Part shown: piece after piece, positions 39,066 through 52,400 of the stretch | Layout of the letters: each line of letters begins with the position of its first letter | Numbering within the stretch: position 1 is the first letter of the stretch | Assembly (NCBI GenBank): GCA_002270565.1 | Contig: NQMI01000138.1 | Location: 1-64,000, forward strand | Origin: Stenocarpella maydis | Taxonomy: Eukaryota; Ascomycota; Sordariomycetes; Diaporthales; Diaporthaceae | Direction: 5' to 3' | Length of the DNA: 64,000 nucleotides | Made by a program: the position numbers and the translations under genes | Notes under the pieces: model-generated | Seen by the model: the letters and a program-made list of their open reading frames with translations, nothing else | Database searches by the model: none | What the model was told of the DNA's origin: nothing

Positions 39066-40327
<1,262 letters not shown>

Positions 40328-40473
40328 TTATTGACGTCTGTTCTGGGGAGCGTGTTCTCGACGTGTGGCTGCAGCAGTAGGAAGCAGCAGCACAATACTC
40401 GGTGGTATGCTGATCAGCTAGCTGTCTTAGTTGTGTCGTCGGTGGTGGGTTGCTATATTGTCAAGGAAGCAAG

Positions 40474-40510
40474 CTGTTGTTGTTGTTGGTGGTGGTGGTG
40501 GTGGTGGTTG
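40474..40510. repeat. GTT/GGT trinucleotide microsatellite
   Basis: Consecutive GTT units pass into GGT units. It lies in the upstream region of the epimerase gene, about 170 bp from its start. Confidence 0.8.
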
Positions 40511-41062
40511 CTGAGCTGGTCGAGAGGATGGACGGACAGGCTGGTGGCCCGAAAGACAGGACGGAAGGATGGGAGGGATGGAAGACGGAGGCAATCAATC
40601 GATCAATCGGAATGCAGCTCTGCTCGTTGGGGAAGCTTGCCTGTTGGTAGATTTCTGTGTATTGTGTTTTGCCTCTGTGTCAAAGAAGCTGATCCCCTGT
40701 CTCGACACCTGAAGATGTCATGGCGGGGTAAACCGTCGCAGGCATCGGCCGGGAGCAAGCAGTCGCAGCAGCACCAAGCACCACCACCGCCACCCCTCCG
40801 ATGCCCCTTGCTTGATTGCTTGCGACCGCGACTGCAACTGCAAACACAACCGCGACTACAACCGCGGCCATTGCTGCAACTGCCTGCTGTCAGGCAGTTC
40901 TGGCAGCCCAGCCGACAACGAGGCAGAGAAAGAACAGGCGTGCAGGGCTAGGTCGATTGGGAGGCACAGCGGAACCCTGACGAAACATATCCCTACATCC
41001 ACCCCCACCCCCATTCCTCTCCCCCTCACCCTACCCCCCTGCCTGTATGTACACTACCCTAC

Positions 41063-41080
41063 CACCTAGGTACCTAGGTA
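41063..41080. repeat. Doubled CCTAGGTA palindrome
   Basis: CACCTAGGTA overlaps an exact TACCTAGGTA and is followed by a further GGTA. Other exact TACCTAGGTA copies lie at 3742, 32741, 39944, 58003, 58245, 59557 and 60961. None falls in coding sequence. Confidence 0.8.
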
Positions 41081-41429
41081 GGTATCTGCATGTGTGATAA
41101 CGGCTGTAGCCAGCAATTGGCAGTGTTCTACTCTGAGGCCTGCGAGGTAGGACAACTGAGTTGCACCTTTTCACCGCTACTACTACTATGGCTAAGCAGT
41201 ATACCGTCTGGGCCCACGTATACTTACTTGCCTGCTGGCTCATCATCAAGTATCATTATGAACTACATTAACCGCCCCTTCGTTGTCTGTCTTTTTTCTT
41301 CTTCTCTTGTATGCATCTCCGCCGTCATCTTGACCTGGCCTGCGTGGTATCCTGTACATGGGCCCAAAAGTGCATCCTTAACTCCTGATAACAATACATA
41401 TGTATGTGCCATGCATGCTACTTACTTCC

Positions 41430-44400
41430 TCACTGCCCAACCAACTGTCTTCTCCCGCGCTTCTCGGCCTTGTACAACTCCTGCTTCATATCCATGAACA
41501 TGTCCTCGAGCTGGTTTGTCTCTTCTCTCGTCAGGTCAGCAGACCTCAAAATGCCCAGCCCGTCCTGGAGTAAGGCCCGGAGGCAGTCAAACTTGCTGGC
41601 ATCACGTCGAGCACCCTCGGCAGCCTGCTGCTGCTGCTGGGGGGTCTCCTCGTCGTGTGCCGCTTGCTCGGCCGGCTCCTCGAGCTGCGCAACCAGCTCG
41701 GCTTCGAGCTGTGCAGATGCCACATTGCTCAGCAGTGCCGTGGCCCCCTTTTCCACCGATGCCTCATTCTCCTCTCTGGCAAGCTGCGACTGCACGAGTT
41801 CCTCGTCGTCCATGTGGTCCGAAGTCTCCCTTGCTTGCTTGTCAAGCTCATTCTGCGGCTGATCAAGCTCCTTCCATAATGCACTTGGAAGCTCCTGAGA
41901 AGCCGAAGGCTCTCTCGGCGGACTCGTCCGGCCCTGCACAGATCTGAGTGATAGGTCGTCCTTATGTGACTCAGACATGTGCATCTCGGCATCGCAACCT
42001 GTGAAATAACATATCAGTAACTAGAGCCGCAGGCATGACCTAACCCGAAAGCAAGTCCACATACCTTGGTCCGCAACAACAGCGGGCTGGCTGTCAGGAA
42101 CCTCGTCTTCGATTTCCTTCAAGGCCATGTCCCGACGGCCACGTTTCGCGTTGCCGCTGCTGTGCATCGATACTGAGCGCTTGCGTTTCCTCAGCCAACT
42201 GCCGCTGCCAGGTGAAACATTCTCGAAGCCGCCCTGCAAGCTCGACATCGCTACCTGAGTGATGGGTGTGCGAGGCCGGCCAACAGAGGCCTGTGAGCTA
42301 AATGACTCTTGGACATCCCGCGACGTCCGGGAGCTCCTCGAGACCGAGTCTCGCCGAGGCTTCCTTGGACGACCGCGGCGCACCTCTCTGGGTGATGCAA
42401 TGCCCTCGACCGTGATGCAGCTCGAATCCACGGCTGGCTCCTCCGCAGGTTCTTCTGCACTCTTGGTTGCTTCTTTGAGATTCTCAGCCTGTTGTTTGGC
42501 CCTCTCTGCGTCTCCTTCAGACTGGTCTGGCGACTCGGGGAGAATGTCGTCATAAGATGGAACGTCCTTCTTCTTGGGCGAGCTCCTAATCTCTATTTCG
42601 AGCCGTCCCGTCCCAATGTTTCTCATTCCGTTCTCAAATGAATCGCTGACGCTGAATGACTGGCTGTCACCCTTGGTCCGGGAAGACCTGCGCAGGGTCA
42701 TATGTGACGAGTCTGGTCTGACCCTTTGACTCGGTGTTGGCGGGAGAGGACTAGTCAGCGCATCCACAAACTCGTCGTTGTCAGATTTCGGGGTTCCTTG
42801 GAATTTCATGGATCGCAATACCCTTTCGGAAGGGGTGGCTGGCGGTTTGAGCGAAGGCTGGCTGGTTGCTACATCAGCCGGTAGCTCATTCTCAGCTGCT
42901 TGTTGGAACAAGGTCGTCTCTTCGATCACTTCAGGGTTGACAGCAAGCTGCGGCGATGTCACGTCTGTTTGGTGAATCGTGCGGTCGGCGACGTTTGCCT
43001 CGTCATCTAGCTGCAGCTCATCACTGACTTCGTCTAATTCCATTGGCTGTGATGTAGAAGTGGCCGCATTTGCCAAGTTTGGAGAGCCGGTCACCGGAGA
43101 CGAGGAAAAGCGCCATTCATCCAGAGTGTTGGTGTTGTTGGCTTGAGTCTTCAGCTCCGCCATCAGGCGGTATCCCCTCGGCTCTGGGGGAGACGATGGC
43201 GGGTCAGCGGGCAGATCCTGCTCCTGCTCTGGCAACATCATCGGTTGGCCTCGTCGTGGAGTGGGCGTGGATGTCAGGTAATCTTCAAATGCACCGTCGT
43301 GCTCGGGAGTTGAGGCTCGAGCTGCCTCCAGGGAACTTGGACCGCTGGGCAGCTCATGCTGGCTGGACCCAGCTCTGGCCTTTCTCGTCGCTGTAATAGG
43401 GCTGGATCGCATCTCCGGGAACAAAGCCGCAGTGTCCCGTTGTCTTTCTCTTGTTTCCTTTTGGCGCTCTGTGAGTAACTGAGACTCGCATTCCACAGGG
43501 GGCGGGGAGGAGTCAATCGCTGCGAAATGCACTTGTGAATCCTCATGACGAAGCTTAGGCTTTGGCGTGCGTCTCTTCGACTTGACCCTAGCTAGGGGAC
43601 TGCTCTGTGCCACCTGGGTGGCTTTCGATAGATTCGAGGCGGCTGATCGTCGTGACGCAGAGGAAGGAGATCGCGAGACCGCTTCTATCCTGGAGGGTGT
43701 AACGGTTGTTTTGTTCACTTCTTCTTGAGATTCCACGAAGTTGAGATGTGTATCCGACCCGTCATTCAAGACTTCCAGTCCAGGGCGGACGATATCCACG
43801 GACGAACCCAGGGCAACAAGCGCTTCCTTCAATGCTTCTGGATACTTTATAGAGTCCACGGGCTCGTAGACATGATTCCACATCTCTGCTGTGATTTTGA
43901 CAACGCTTAGATGGGTGCTCTGGAATGCGGCACATAAGAGCGGCTCGATGCTTTCAAGCACCAGCTTGTCAGCTGATAAGGCCTTCAAACCACTGCATAT
44001 TTGCCCCCATAAAGATTGAGTCTGAGGATAGTTAGCGAAAACATCCTGACCCACCGCGAGTTAGTTCAGGTGGAATACGCACCGCTTCCACTACACTAGG
44101 GAAATCGGCTCTAGTGATGCGGCGATCCTTGTCCTCCAGCCAGCATGAAAGCCCGCCTTGGACCGCGATGAGGGTTCGAACAAGAAGCTGACGGTTCCCG
44201 CGGTCAAAGAAGTACTTCATCTCGTCCAGCAGCTGCTCAATGGGTCCAGAGGCGTGTGATCGGACGTCGGTATACGACTTTTTGAGTAGGTCTCCGAGAA
44301 GCTTGTACATGCTGTCCAAGGGATCGAACGACAGGCGGTTACCTGCATTCGAGGTGCCCCACAGGCGCCGCCTTGCGGCATCAACAGCTTGCTTGTCGCG

Positions 44401-47085
44401 CGGCTGTGTAGATGCTGCAACGAGGTCAATGGTTGCTCTGATACAATTGGCCGAGATCATATCGCCACTATCATCGAAAAGCTTATCCTTTACGGCTGTG
44501 GCTAATGGCTCGACGATCGCAATAGCGACACCAGCATCGCCAGTCTCATCACGAACACGGCGGAGGATTGCGTGGAAGAGGTGAAGCCAATGCTGCCAAG
44601 GCAAGCATGGGACTGACCTCAAACCGCGCTCGAGAACTTTAACGAGATCGCGGAATTCAAGCCCGAGGCTGCTACCGCCTCCTGAAGTTGTGCTCTGATG
44701 GCTCGGTTGACTGCTTTCGAGTGATGTAAAAATCTTTTTGGCCGTCATCACCCACGGCCCAGCCGGGCAGGGTATATCGATAGGTAGTACACGCAGGAGT
44801 TCCTGGCTGAGGTCCGCCTGCGCCTTTTGGCTCTTGTCATCGAAGAACGGAGCAAAGGTGGAGGAAAAGAATGTGATGAATGTTTCATCATCGGGAATGC
44901 CTGGTGGTAATTTGGACAGGAAGCAGAAGAGATGATGAAGAGGTAGTCGCTTGGATCCCTGTTTCTTCCCAGAATGATTCGATTGCACACCATATACCAC
45001 GAACTGGCCGTCTCTGATCTGTGAGAACTCTTTCTCTGCGAATGGGTTGGGAAGAAGCCCGAGACCGTTCACAAGGGTCGAAACAAACTCCCGCGCCCCG
45101 TCCAGGAATTGGAAAGATGTGCAAGATGTGCCGTCGGAGCGAACCACTGGCCCTCTCATCCACACCCTGTGCAACAATGTGAAAGCACTGGCAACGAATT
45201 TGGCCGTATCGTCGTGCAGCTTGACGTCTTTGGTCGAGGCTGAGGCGACAGATTGAACGAGCGCATTCCACAGTTTCCGAAATTGGCTGTCGGGTAGAGA
45301 CACTTCTGCGAATCCCTTCTCAAGTACCGGGGCGACGAGGGCAAAGACGCGTTCTGGTTTGGCCCTGATCCATTTCGCCTCGATGGCTGGCAATTCGTCA
45401 GCCTTGATTGGACTTTGGTCCATGATCCGATCTTCCCTCCATACACGGCGTGTTCGGCAGTCGACCAAACCAGTCAATATAGCAGCTGCTTGGGTGATGG
45501 CCCGGGTGTCTTCTTGGCTCTTTTCAATCAACCCATGCGTGAGCGGACCCACAGCAGAATCCCATGTCTCGTCCAATATCCTCGGGTTCATATCTGGTTT
45601 GAAGGCGTAATAATAGAAATTGCAGATGCTCGCAAGGACGCAGTCGCGAAGCCCTTTCCGTTTTAGCAGGCTAAGGAGGGGATCTCGGATGAGTTTGTGA
45701 GCCAGGCGGCCGTCCAAGTGGAGACGGTATGTGAATCGGTTCCAAGCAAGGTGGGCCTCTCTCTTGACCTGGGTATTGGAGTTGTTGAAGGATAGCTGAA
45801 TAATTTTTGACCAGGAAGCGAAGTAGTCCCATAGATTGGGTCTTGGAATGAACAAGGTGACAACACTCCATATCCGCGGTACCGACGCGGACTGTTGTGG
45901 GTTCTGGAGCATGGCACAAAGTCTCCCGCTGAACTCTTCCACGTACTTCTTGTCCTCAAAGGTAAGGTTGAGAAGTTCCATGACCCGGCTAGCAAACCTC
46001 CTGTCCTTGTTCAAGGTGAAGGCGGCGGAAAGACCCAGCTTGACTGCGCTCGATCGTATCTCAGAGATACCGCTCAGCATGTCTGTAAACAGGTCTTGCA
46101 GCCAGTCTGCGTGAACAATCATTTGCTGCGGGCATTGTTTCACCAGCTTCTCGTAAACAAGAATGCGGCCTTGCACGATGCTCTTCCCAGACAGATGGTT
46201 CTCGATGTTGTGAAGAGCAAAAACAAGGCGGCCAACACGGTCGACGGTCATGACCTCGGCTGGGAAGTTCTGTAGGAACAGAGCCTGCATGAGATGCCTG
46301 ACGACCTCCTTCAAGGCTTGTGGATCCTCGAACGTTCTGATGGAATGGTCCACCATGAAGACGCCAAAGTCGTGAGGGATACTGGAGGCAATGCCGTGGA
46401 AATGAAGAAATGTGTGTAAAAGTTTGAGGGCGGAAGTGGCCAGGAGATTGTCGACGGACCCGTTTGCAGTCCTGGCGGTGAGATCCCGTTGTATGAACTG
46501 CATGAAGACGGTCATCTTGTTCTGCAAGGCGATCCGGTCAGGCAGATTGCTCGACGTCTTGAGTCCGCGGAACAGCATAGTGTAGGCATCGACCCTGCAT
46601 TCCCTGTCGGGACCAGCCAGCTGCTGGAGAGTCGATTCCAACATCTCTGCAATGTTGACCTGATCGGAGCTGTCATCGCCTAGGTAGACGCCGCTTGCGG
46701 GACCGAGCTTATTTGGTGTGAGACAAGGCTTCAGGATGCCCTTCACGGGCTTTGAAGAACTGGAGGGCAGGGAGGCAGGGCTTGGGTTCTGCTTGGATGC
46801 GGCGGTCCTGGCCTTGTATGTTGGGGGTTCTTGATATTGGGCCTGGGAGCTGAAGCCGACCCGTTTCCTCCTTGTGGTCGAGCGGCTAGACAATGATGTT
46901 GGAGAGGATATGCCGGGAGGCGTCTGCAGTCTCCGGAGGGGAACCCGGAGCTGCTGGGGAATGATCAGCTGCTTTGGCAGGGAGTCGGGCTCATGACCGT
47001 GTGTTTCTCGTGGCGGCGTGGGCGGTCTTGCTGGTAAAGATCCGAAGAGACTCGAGGGCACTTGGTCGTCGTCTGCCGAACCCAT
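41430..47085 (-). CDS. rif1: Telomere/replication-timing protein Rif1
   Basis: Exons 47085-44083, 44045-42065 and 41998-41430 join in phase, giving 1850 residues from MGSADDDQVPSSLFG. The frame is open upstream to 47133 but has no earlier ATG. Residues about 160-1000 form the Rif1 N-terminal alpha-helical (HEAT-like) domain, with family blocks such as ECRVDAYTMLFRGLKT, FAEVSLPDSQFRKLWNALV and WGQICSGLKALSADKL. Before it lies a basic, disordered leader with an RVxF-type motif (KRVGFSS, about residue 73) and a SILK-like motif (KGILKP, about residue 112). Both are known PP1-docking motifs of Rif1 proteins. The C-terminal 650 residues are disordered, Ser/Pro-rich with RGRPRKPRR and KRKR basic patches, ending in a helical acidic segment. 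Known role: it recruits PP1 to counter DDK at origins and acts at telomeres and double-strand breaks. The last intron is tiny (38 nt: 44082-44046 is the first; 42064-41999 the second). Confidence 0.92.
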
Positions 47086-48622
47086 TGCTGCAGCCCAGTT
47101 GTTCCGGGCTGCTAGTGGGCGGGTGAGCGGCAACTCCGCGCAGCACCTGGCGTCGGTCCTTCACAAAATACCAAGGCCTCGTGCCAGGAAGATTGTCGCG
47201 GTCGTGATCAAGGAACAAAGACCATATCCAAGCCACGGGCAGGTCGCTGGCCGTACTCGAGGCGTAATTTTGCGATTTGCGATCTGCAGGATGTTGGCAC
47301 AGGGCTCCCCCCCAAAACGCGTCCAAGGCAGGAGGATGCTGAGCCGAGCGCGTTTCCTGCAGCTCGCTGAGTCGTGACCGAGGCAGGTCGGCGTGAGTGG
47401 GGAACACGAGGAGGGGGTTTCGTAGGGTCGTAGGCGACGAGGCTGTTGAACGAGTCCAAGTCACAGTCACAGCAAAGAGGATCCCAAACACGAAAGGGAA
47501 ACCAAATTCAACCAAATGGGCAAAAACAGAAAAAGGAGTCAAGATGAGAGAGTAAAGCTCGATGCACGCCCCAGCCTCGATGAGGTGTCGAGTACTAGTT
47601 AACCTGACGAAAAGTTAGGTACGGCCGAATGGACTGGGGGCAGGCTGGAAGGGACATTGCCTCAGCACTTGAGACCATGAAAAGGGTATCGAATATGCAA
47701 GCTTGGGGAAAAGTGGGGAGCTTCTCGCCCATTAAACGCGACCTGCAGGCCCGTCGCGTCCACGGGTCGAGAGGTGAGGTGCAGTCACTCAGACACGCCC
47801 CGTGTCCACGCGATTTTATGACCAGGGTTCCTCAATCTCAGGCTGCCAGACGACATGAACGCGAAACACGGTGGCTGGTCATGACGCGCTCAGAAGGCGT
47901 TGCAGGGATCGGAGGTCTCTGCTGAGATACAGAAGCAAGACGGCTACCCCTGCCGGGGTTGCATGCAGCCTCGGATGGGGGACGACCAGGCCCCAACGCG
48001 ACCCCGAGGCCTAGCGGCACAGCCAAAATCCAATGACGGCACTCGCATTGTTCTTTGTGTGCGTGCGTGCGTGCGTTCGTTCGTGCATCTTTAAAGCTGA
48101 GGCAGGAAACATCCAACCTCCAACCTGGCCCCCTTCTTCCCTCTCCTCCTCCTTATGACCCAGACCAAACTTAATTGACCTCCCGTGGCCTCATTTTGTG
48201 CCTCTGCAAGCCTCGTCCTTGCTGCTTGGTCTAATTCTCCGACATGTCATGATCTCGATCCTGTTCTGACGTTGCTTTTCTGCTCTGCTGCTCTTCCTGT
48301 TTAAAATCCCTGGTCGATTTGGGCCTCTTTTCCTTCCCTCCCTCTCTTCTACTCCTCCCCTCCTCCCTTCCACCTGGATTACTTTCTGCCAGCCAGCTCA
48401 CTCCGTGTGCCACTTGTCAAGATTCCTCGTCTCGCGTCCATCACACCACTTTCATTTTCTCTTGACTTTGTTGTCCTCTTTGCCTCTACTCGTCTCTCTG
48501 GATCCCGTCCTCTCCCTCAGCCTCTCGCAAAACCCCACCGTCGACAACCCCCAACCGGGCTCACACCATCACTCTCAATCTCAACCAGCTGTCTTCATTT
48601 TTACAACCTCCATCGGCCTGCA
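47086..48622. promoter_or_regulatory. Divergent promoter region between rif1 and ung1
   Basis: About 1.54 kb separates the two divergent starts. It holds one full MluI cell-cycle box ACGCGT (47317-47322) and further ACGCG cores at 47736, 47808, 47884 and 47996. These are possible MBF (DSC1) sites of S-phase genes. The half next to ung1 is strongly pyrimidine-rich, as in fungal leaders. Small frames inside are not supported as genes. Confidence 0.4.
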
Positions 48623-49874
48623 ATGTCGTCCCTCAAGCGCAAGGCTACAGGCCAAGCTGCTGGGTCTGACCCAAAGAAGCAAAGGCAGAATGCCAGCATC
48701 ACCTCTTTCTTCGGGGCCCCAAAGGCTGTGCCCTCTTCTGGTGCCGGTGGTGGCTCTACCTCATCTGCTGCAGTAGCACCCGAGCCAGCTGCCAAGTTTG
48801 ACAAGGCCAAGTGGGTTGCGACCCTGACCGAGGAGCAGAAGCAGCTACTGCAGCTCGAGATTGATACCCTGCACCCTAGCTGGTTGGCCCACTTAAAGTC
48901 CGAGATCGTGACCAAGGAGTTCTTGGATCTCAAACGATTCCTTGACAGAGAGGCCGCTGCTGGAAAGAAAATCTTTCCCCCGCGAGAGGACATATACTCC
49001 TGGTACGACTCAGTCCTCACTGCCCCTTGCTCTCATCACAACTAATCTCTTCACAAGGTCTCGTCACACCCCCTTCAACAATGTCAAGGTCGTAGTCGTC
49101 GGCCAGGACCCCTACCACAACGTGGGGCAGGCCCATGGCCTGGCCTTTTCCGTCAGGCCGCCCACCCCTGCGCCACCTTCCCTCAAGAACATGTACACCT
49201 GTCTCAAGAACGACTATCCCTCTTTTGTGCCACCCCCAAACCGTGGCGGTCTCCTCACCACCTGGGCTGATCGTGGCGTCCTCCTGCTGAACACTTGCCT
49301 GACGGTGCGTGCTCACGAGGCCAACAGCCATGCCAACCGTGGCTGGGAGCGTTTCACGCAGAAAGTCATTGATCTTGTCGCGGCGCGCCGGACGACCGGT
49401 GTGGTCTTTATGGCCTGGGGCACTCCTGCTGGAAAGCGTGTCCAGAAGATCGACCGGAAGCGGCATCTTGTTCTCACGTCGGTGCACCCAAGCCCACTCA
49501 GTGCAGCGAGGGGGTTTTTCACCTGCGGCCATTTCAAGAAGGCCAACGAGTGGCTGGCGACAAGATACGGAGACGATGGAGAGATCGATTGGAGCCTGGG
49601 CAAGCACGACACCCCAACCACCAAGGCGGGGATGGCCGCCTTAGCTGCCAAGCGTGCCAACATCGAGGACGATGTAGATGAGGATTGGGAGGCCGAGGCC
49701 GAGGCTGCCGCCGCCATGGTCGACGCCGAGACTAAGGCCAACGCGATGGGCCCACCTCCGACCCCGTCGCCGAGGAAGCAGGGCGAGATTGGACTCCGGA
49801 CCCCAGAGGATAATGAGAAGACGAAGAAGGGCGCCCTCGGCAAGGAGAATGAGAACATTGACATTCCGGCCTGA
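48623..49874 (+). CDS. ung1: Uracil-DNA glycosylase (Ung family)
   Basis: Exon 1 (48623-49002) and exon 2 (49058-49874) join in phase 2 (GTACGA...ACAAG) to give 398 residues. It removes uracil from DNA to start base-excision repair. The catalytic water-activating motif GQDPYHN (about residue 140) and the leucine-loop motif HPSPLSAARGF (about residue 270) are intact, with FMAWGTPAGK between them. The N-terminus is basic (SSLKRKATGQAAGSDPKKQR) and carries an ASITSFFG segment that resembles a PCNA-interacting peptide, as in nuclear Ung proteins. After the catalytic domain there is an unusually long, Ala/Glu-rich extension of about 90 residues. It is divergent from rif1. A mitochondrial form could come from an upstream start, but no in-frame ATG supports that. 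Confidence 0.95.
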
Positions 49875-49989
49875 CTAGCGGCGAGGCTGTTCTACAAACT
49901 CCTTTAGACCCAGATGATCGGCTTCCTCAAATCCACGATCAGGGTCTCGTAGGACAGCCTCACCCTATGCAATATGCGCTACCGCTTTA

Positions 49990-50172
49990 CAAGCACACCA
50001 CAACGATAACACCAGGGCCACTACATCACAGCCACAAAATCATACCCACAAATTGACACCCACAACATACACCAACATCACACCCACACCATGACACCAC
50101 AACATCATACCCCAGCATCACACCCACAACATGACACCCACAATATCATACCCACAGTATCACACCACAATT
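49990..50172. repeat. Degenerate CA-rich minisatellite
   Basis: Imperfect tandem units built from CACCCACAACAT and ACATCA/ACATGACAC variants span about 180 bp past the ung1 stop. They encode nothing recognisable. Confidence 0.8.
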
Positions 50173-50730
50173 TGTTATTTTTGTACGGCGTTTTGAGGAT
50201 GGGCCGTCAACGCGGTCAGCGGGACGGAAATATTGCGTTCGGATAACGATGATTTGCATGGTAGTTTGGATGAACTGTAAATTGAACGCCCTTACATCCG
50301 GGGAGGCATCATGCTGGAAAGATATGAAAACATACGTTGGGTGACAAGACCACGACTTATGCAACTGTATGAATACACTGCCGTGCCTAGATTGGCACCT
50401 GTCACACTTTTATCCGTATCACTCTTGCTGCTTTTGCCTGATCTGACCTTGGTTTGTCAAGCGTCTCACCAGGTCCTTTCGTCCACCAGTGCTCTCTTGC
50501 AATGCGTCTTACCCGTCTTGTCATTCAGCTCACATGATTTTGTTATTTCGCCGGAATGTCTTTAGTCTCGATAAATAGTCACAAAAATGTGTCCGAACGT
50601 AAGTACATACCTAGTAGTGTATGTCAATTTCCATCTGAGCGTCGTCGTTCATCAGAAAAGAACAACTTCATTCCATCTACTCAATTAAGCACAGTAACCC
50701 CGAGTTTCTCTCGAGCAAGCGAAGGATAAA

Positions 50731-51580
50731 ATGTCCAATCAACCTGACCGTCGGAGACTGACGACGATGTGGGAAAGGCTGTCCACGCGTCAGCCTCAAA
50801 CCCACCAACAGCAGCGGTGGTCAACCCCAATAGTAGAGCCAGCAGTCATCCATCCCGGCTTCACTGACCCAGGTTCTCGACCACCACACCCATTGCGAGC
50901 ACCTTGCTATCCTCTGTCGAGCAGGCCGTTCCTGAGGCAGCAGGCATCATCCACTCGGATAGACCCTCAGCAGGTTCACCCCCAACAGACATCACCCGAG
51001 CAGAACCCTCCAGAGCAGACTTTGTCTCAGGAGGCTCACCACCCGCAAACACGTACTGGGCAGGGACCCTCAGAAGCAAGCGCCCGTCAGCACCGCTCCC
51101 AGCTGTGGGCCAGAGTCCTCCGACTGCCAGGCCTGTTGCGTCGGAGATTTCGAGACCACCGCTCACCATCATCCCCATTTCTCATCACGGGCTTCGACGC
51201 CGCCGCCTCCACGACAGCCCTCTTGCGCCCCCGCTCAGCCCCATATCCACCGGCCAAGTCCCTCTCATTTCGCTCATCCTCCTCCGCCCCCTCGTCATCC
51301 CACATCACCCTCCCGGCCTAACAGCCACCCACCCTGTGGACCCCCGTCCCCCACCCCGCGCCGCCAACAGGTGGCCCCTGAGCGTCCCTTCCTGGGGGGC
51401 AAGGGCCGTGTCTGTAGGGGAGTGCTACCCCCCTCACCGGCGCTGCCGTCCCCGCGGCCCGGCCGCCTCGCGGTCTGCGCGGCGTGCTCCCGGGTCCGGC
51501 GCTGCTCCGTGGGCCTCGGGGCCGGGCGGGTGGTCTGTGGCGAGTGCCTGCGGCGGTACTTCCTCGACGGGGGGCAGTAG
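50731..51580 (+). pseudogene. Proline-rich protein with C-terminal Cys4 knuckle, frames shifted
   Basis: An ATG at 50731 opens MSNQPDRRRLTTMWERLSTR. Protein-like sequence then seems to move to another frame near 50870 (VEQAVPEAAGIIHSDRPSAG) and to a third near 51185, which is Pro/Ser-rich and ends with CAACSRVRRCSVGLGAGRVV followed by CGECLRRYFLDGGQ and the stop at 51578-51580. The CxxC...CxxC spacing with intervening basic residues suggests a small zinc knuckle. No convincing splice sites bridge the frames, so two indels or two unrecognised introns are needed. I do not recognise the family. Single-frame readings of 196 or 267 codons across the same interval are possible but miss the Cys motif. 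Confidence 0.35.
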
Positions 51581-52307
51581 TTCCGGGAAGGGGTTTGCCG
51601 TGGGGGTGTCCGTCGTTGCGGGTGTCGTGGCGGAGTTCCATTGGGGAAAGGGGGGGGGCACGAGTGTGGTTGACATTGGGCGTCTCCGTAAAAGAATTGG
51701 CTCGTAGTAGTCGGCGTGAAGACCCTTTGTTGCTAAGCGGTCTGGTTGGTGTGTGGAAAGTGGCTAGGAGCCGGTTGCGTAATATCTAGATCCGTAATAC
51801 TTTTTTTTAGCATAATGCAAAGAAAAGAGCCAACCAGCTCTTATTATCGCACTCTTCCACTGCAACCCGGTACAAAACGAACGCGTAACGAATGGCTGTA
51901 TCAATTCCCCGCCGTTCTCGCTCTAGAAGCCGAAGCGTTGTTCTATTATTACAAAAGAGACAGGACCATATTGCGCCGCCGTCCGCCCGCCCCCAAAAAA
52001 GGTAAAAGCCACAGCTAGAACCGCTTCCTTTTCTTCCGCACGGTGACTGTTACCACCGTCCAAAGCGGTGCAACGGGTAAAAAGTGTAGAGACAAGAGAG
52101 CCCAAATGTAAACCGGAATGCACTTTTCGGGGGGTGCCGAGTGTGTTAGAATGTGTGTTTGCGTATGCTGAGCATGCATCCGGACCAGGCCCCTGAGTGA
52201 TGCTCATGATAGAACCTCCAGGATCAAATGCCAATTTATCAAGACACTCCACTCTACACACGCACACATACACGTACACACCTGGCGGCGCCGCTCCACG
52301 GGCAAGT

Positions 52308-52328
52308 AAAAAAAAAAAAAAAAAAAAA
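52308..52328. repeat. Poly-A run
   Basis: Twenty-one consecutive A residues in the 3' flank of the zinc transporter gene (which reads on the minus strand), next to a CA/TA dinucleotide-like stretch. Confidence 0.9.
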
Positions 52329-52400
52329 CCAAAGGAGACATGGTCAGACCCCAAACAAAGAAAACCGGAAGCCCACCATCGAAGAGGTGGGATCATTCCA

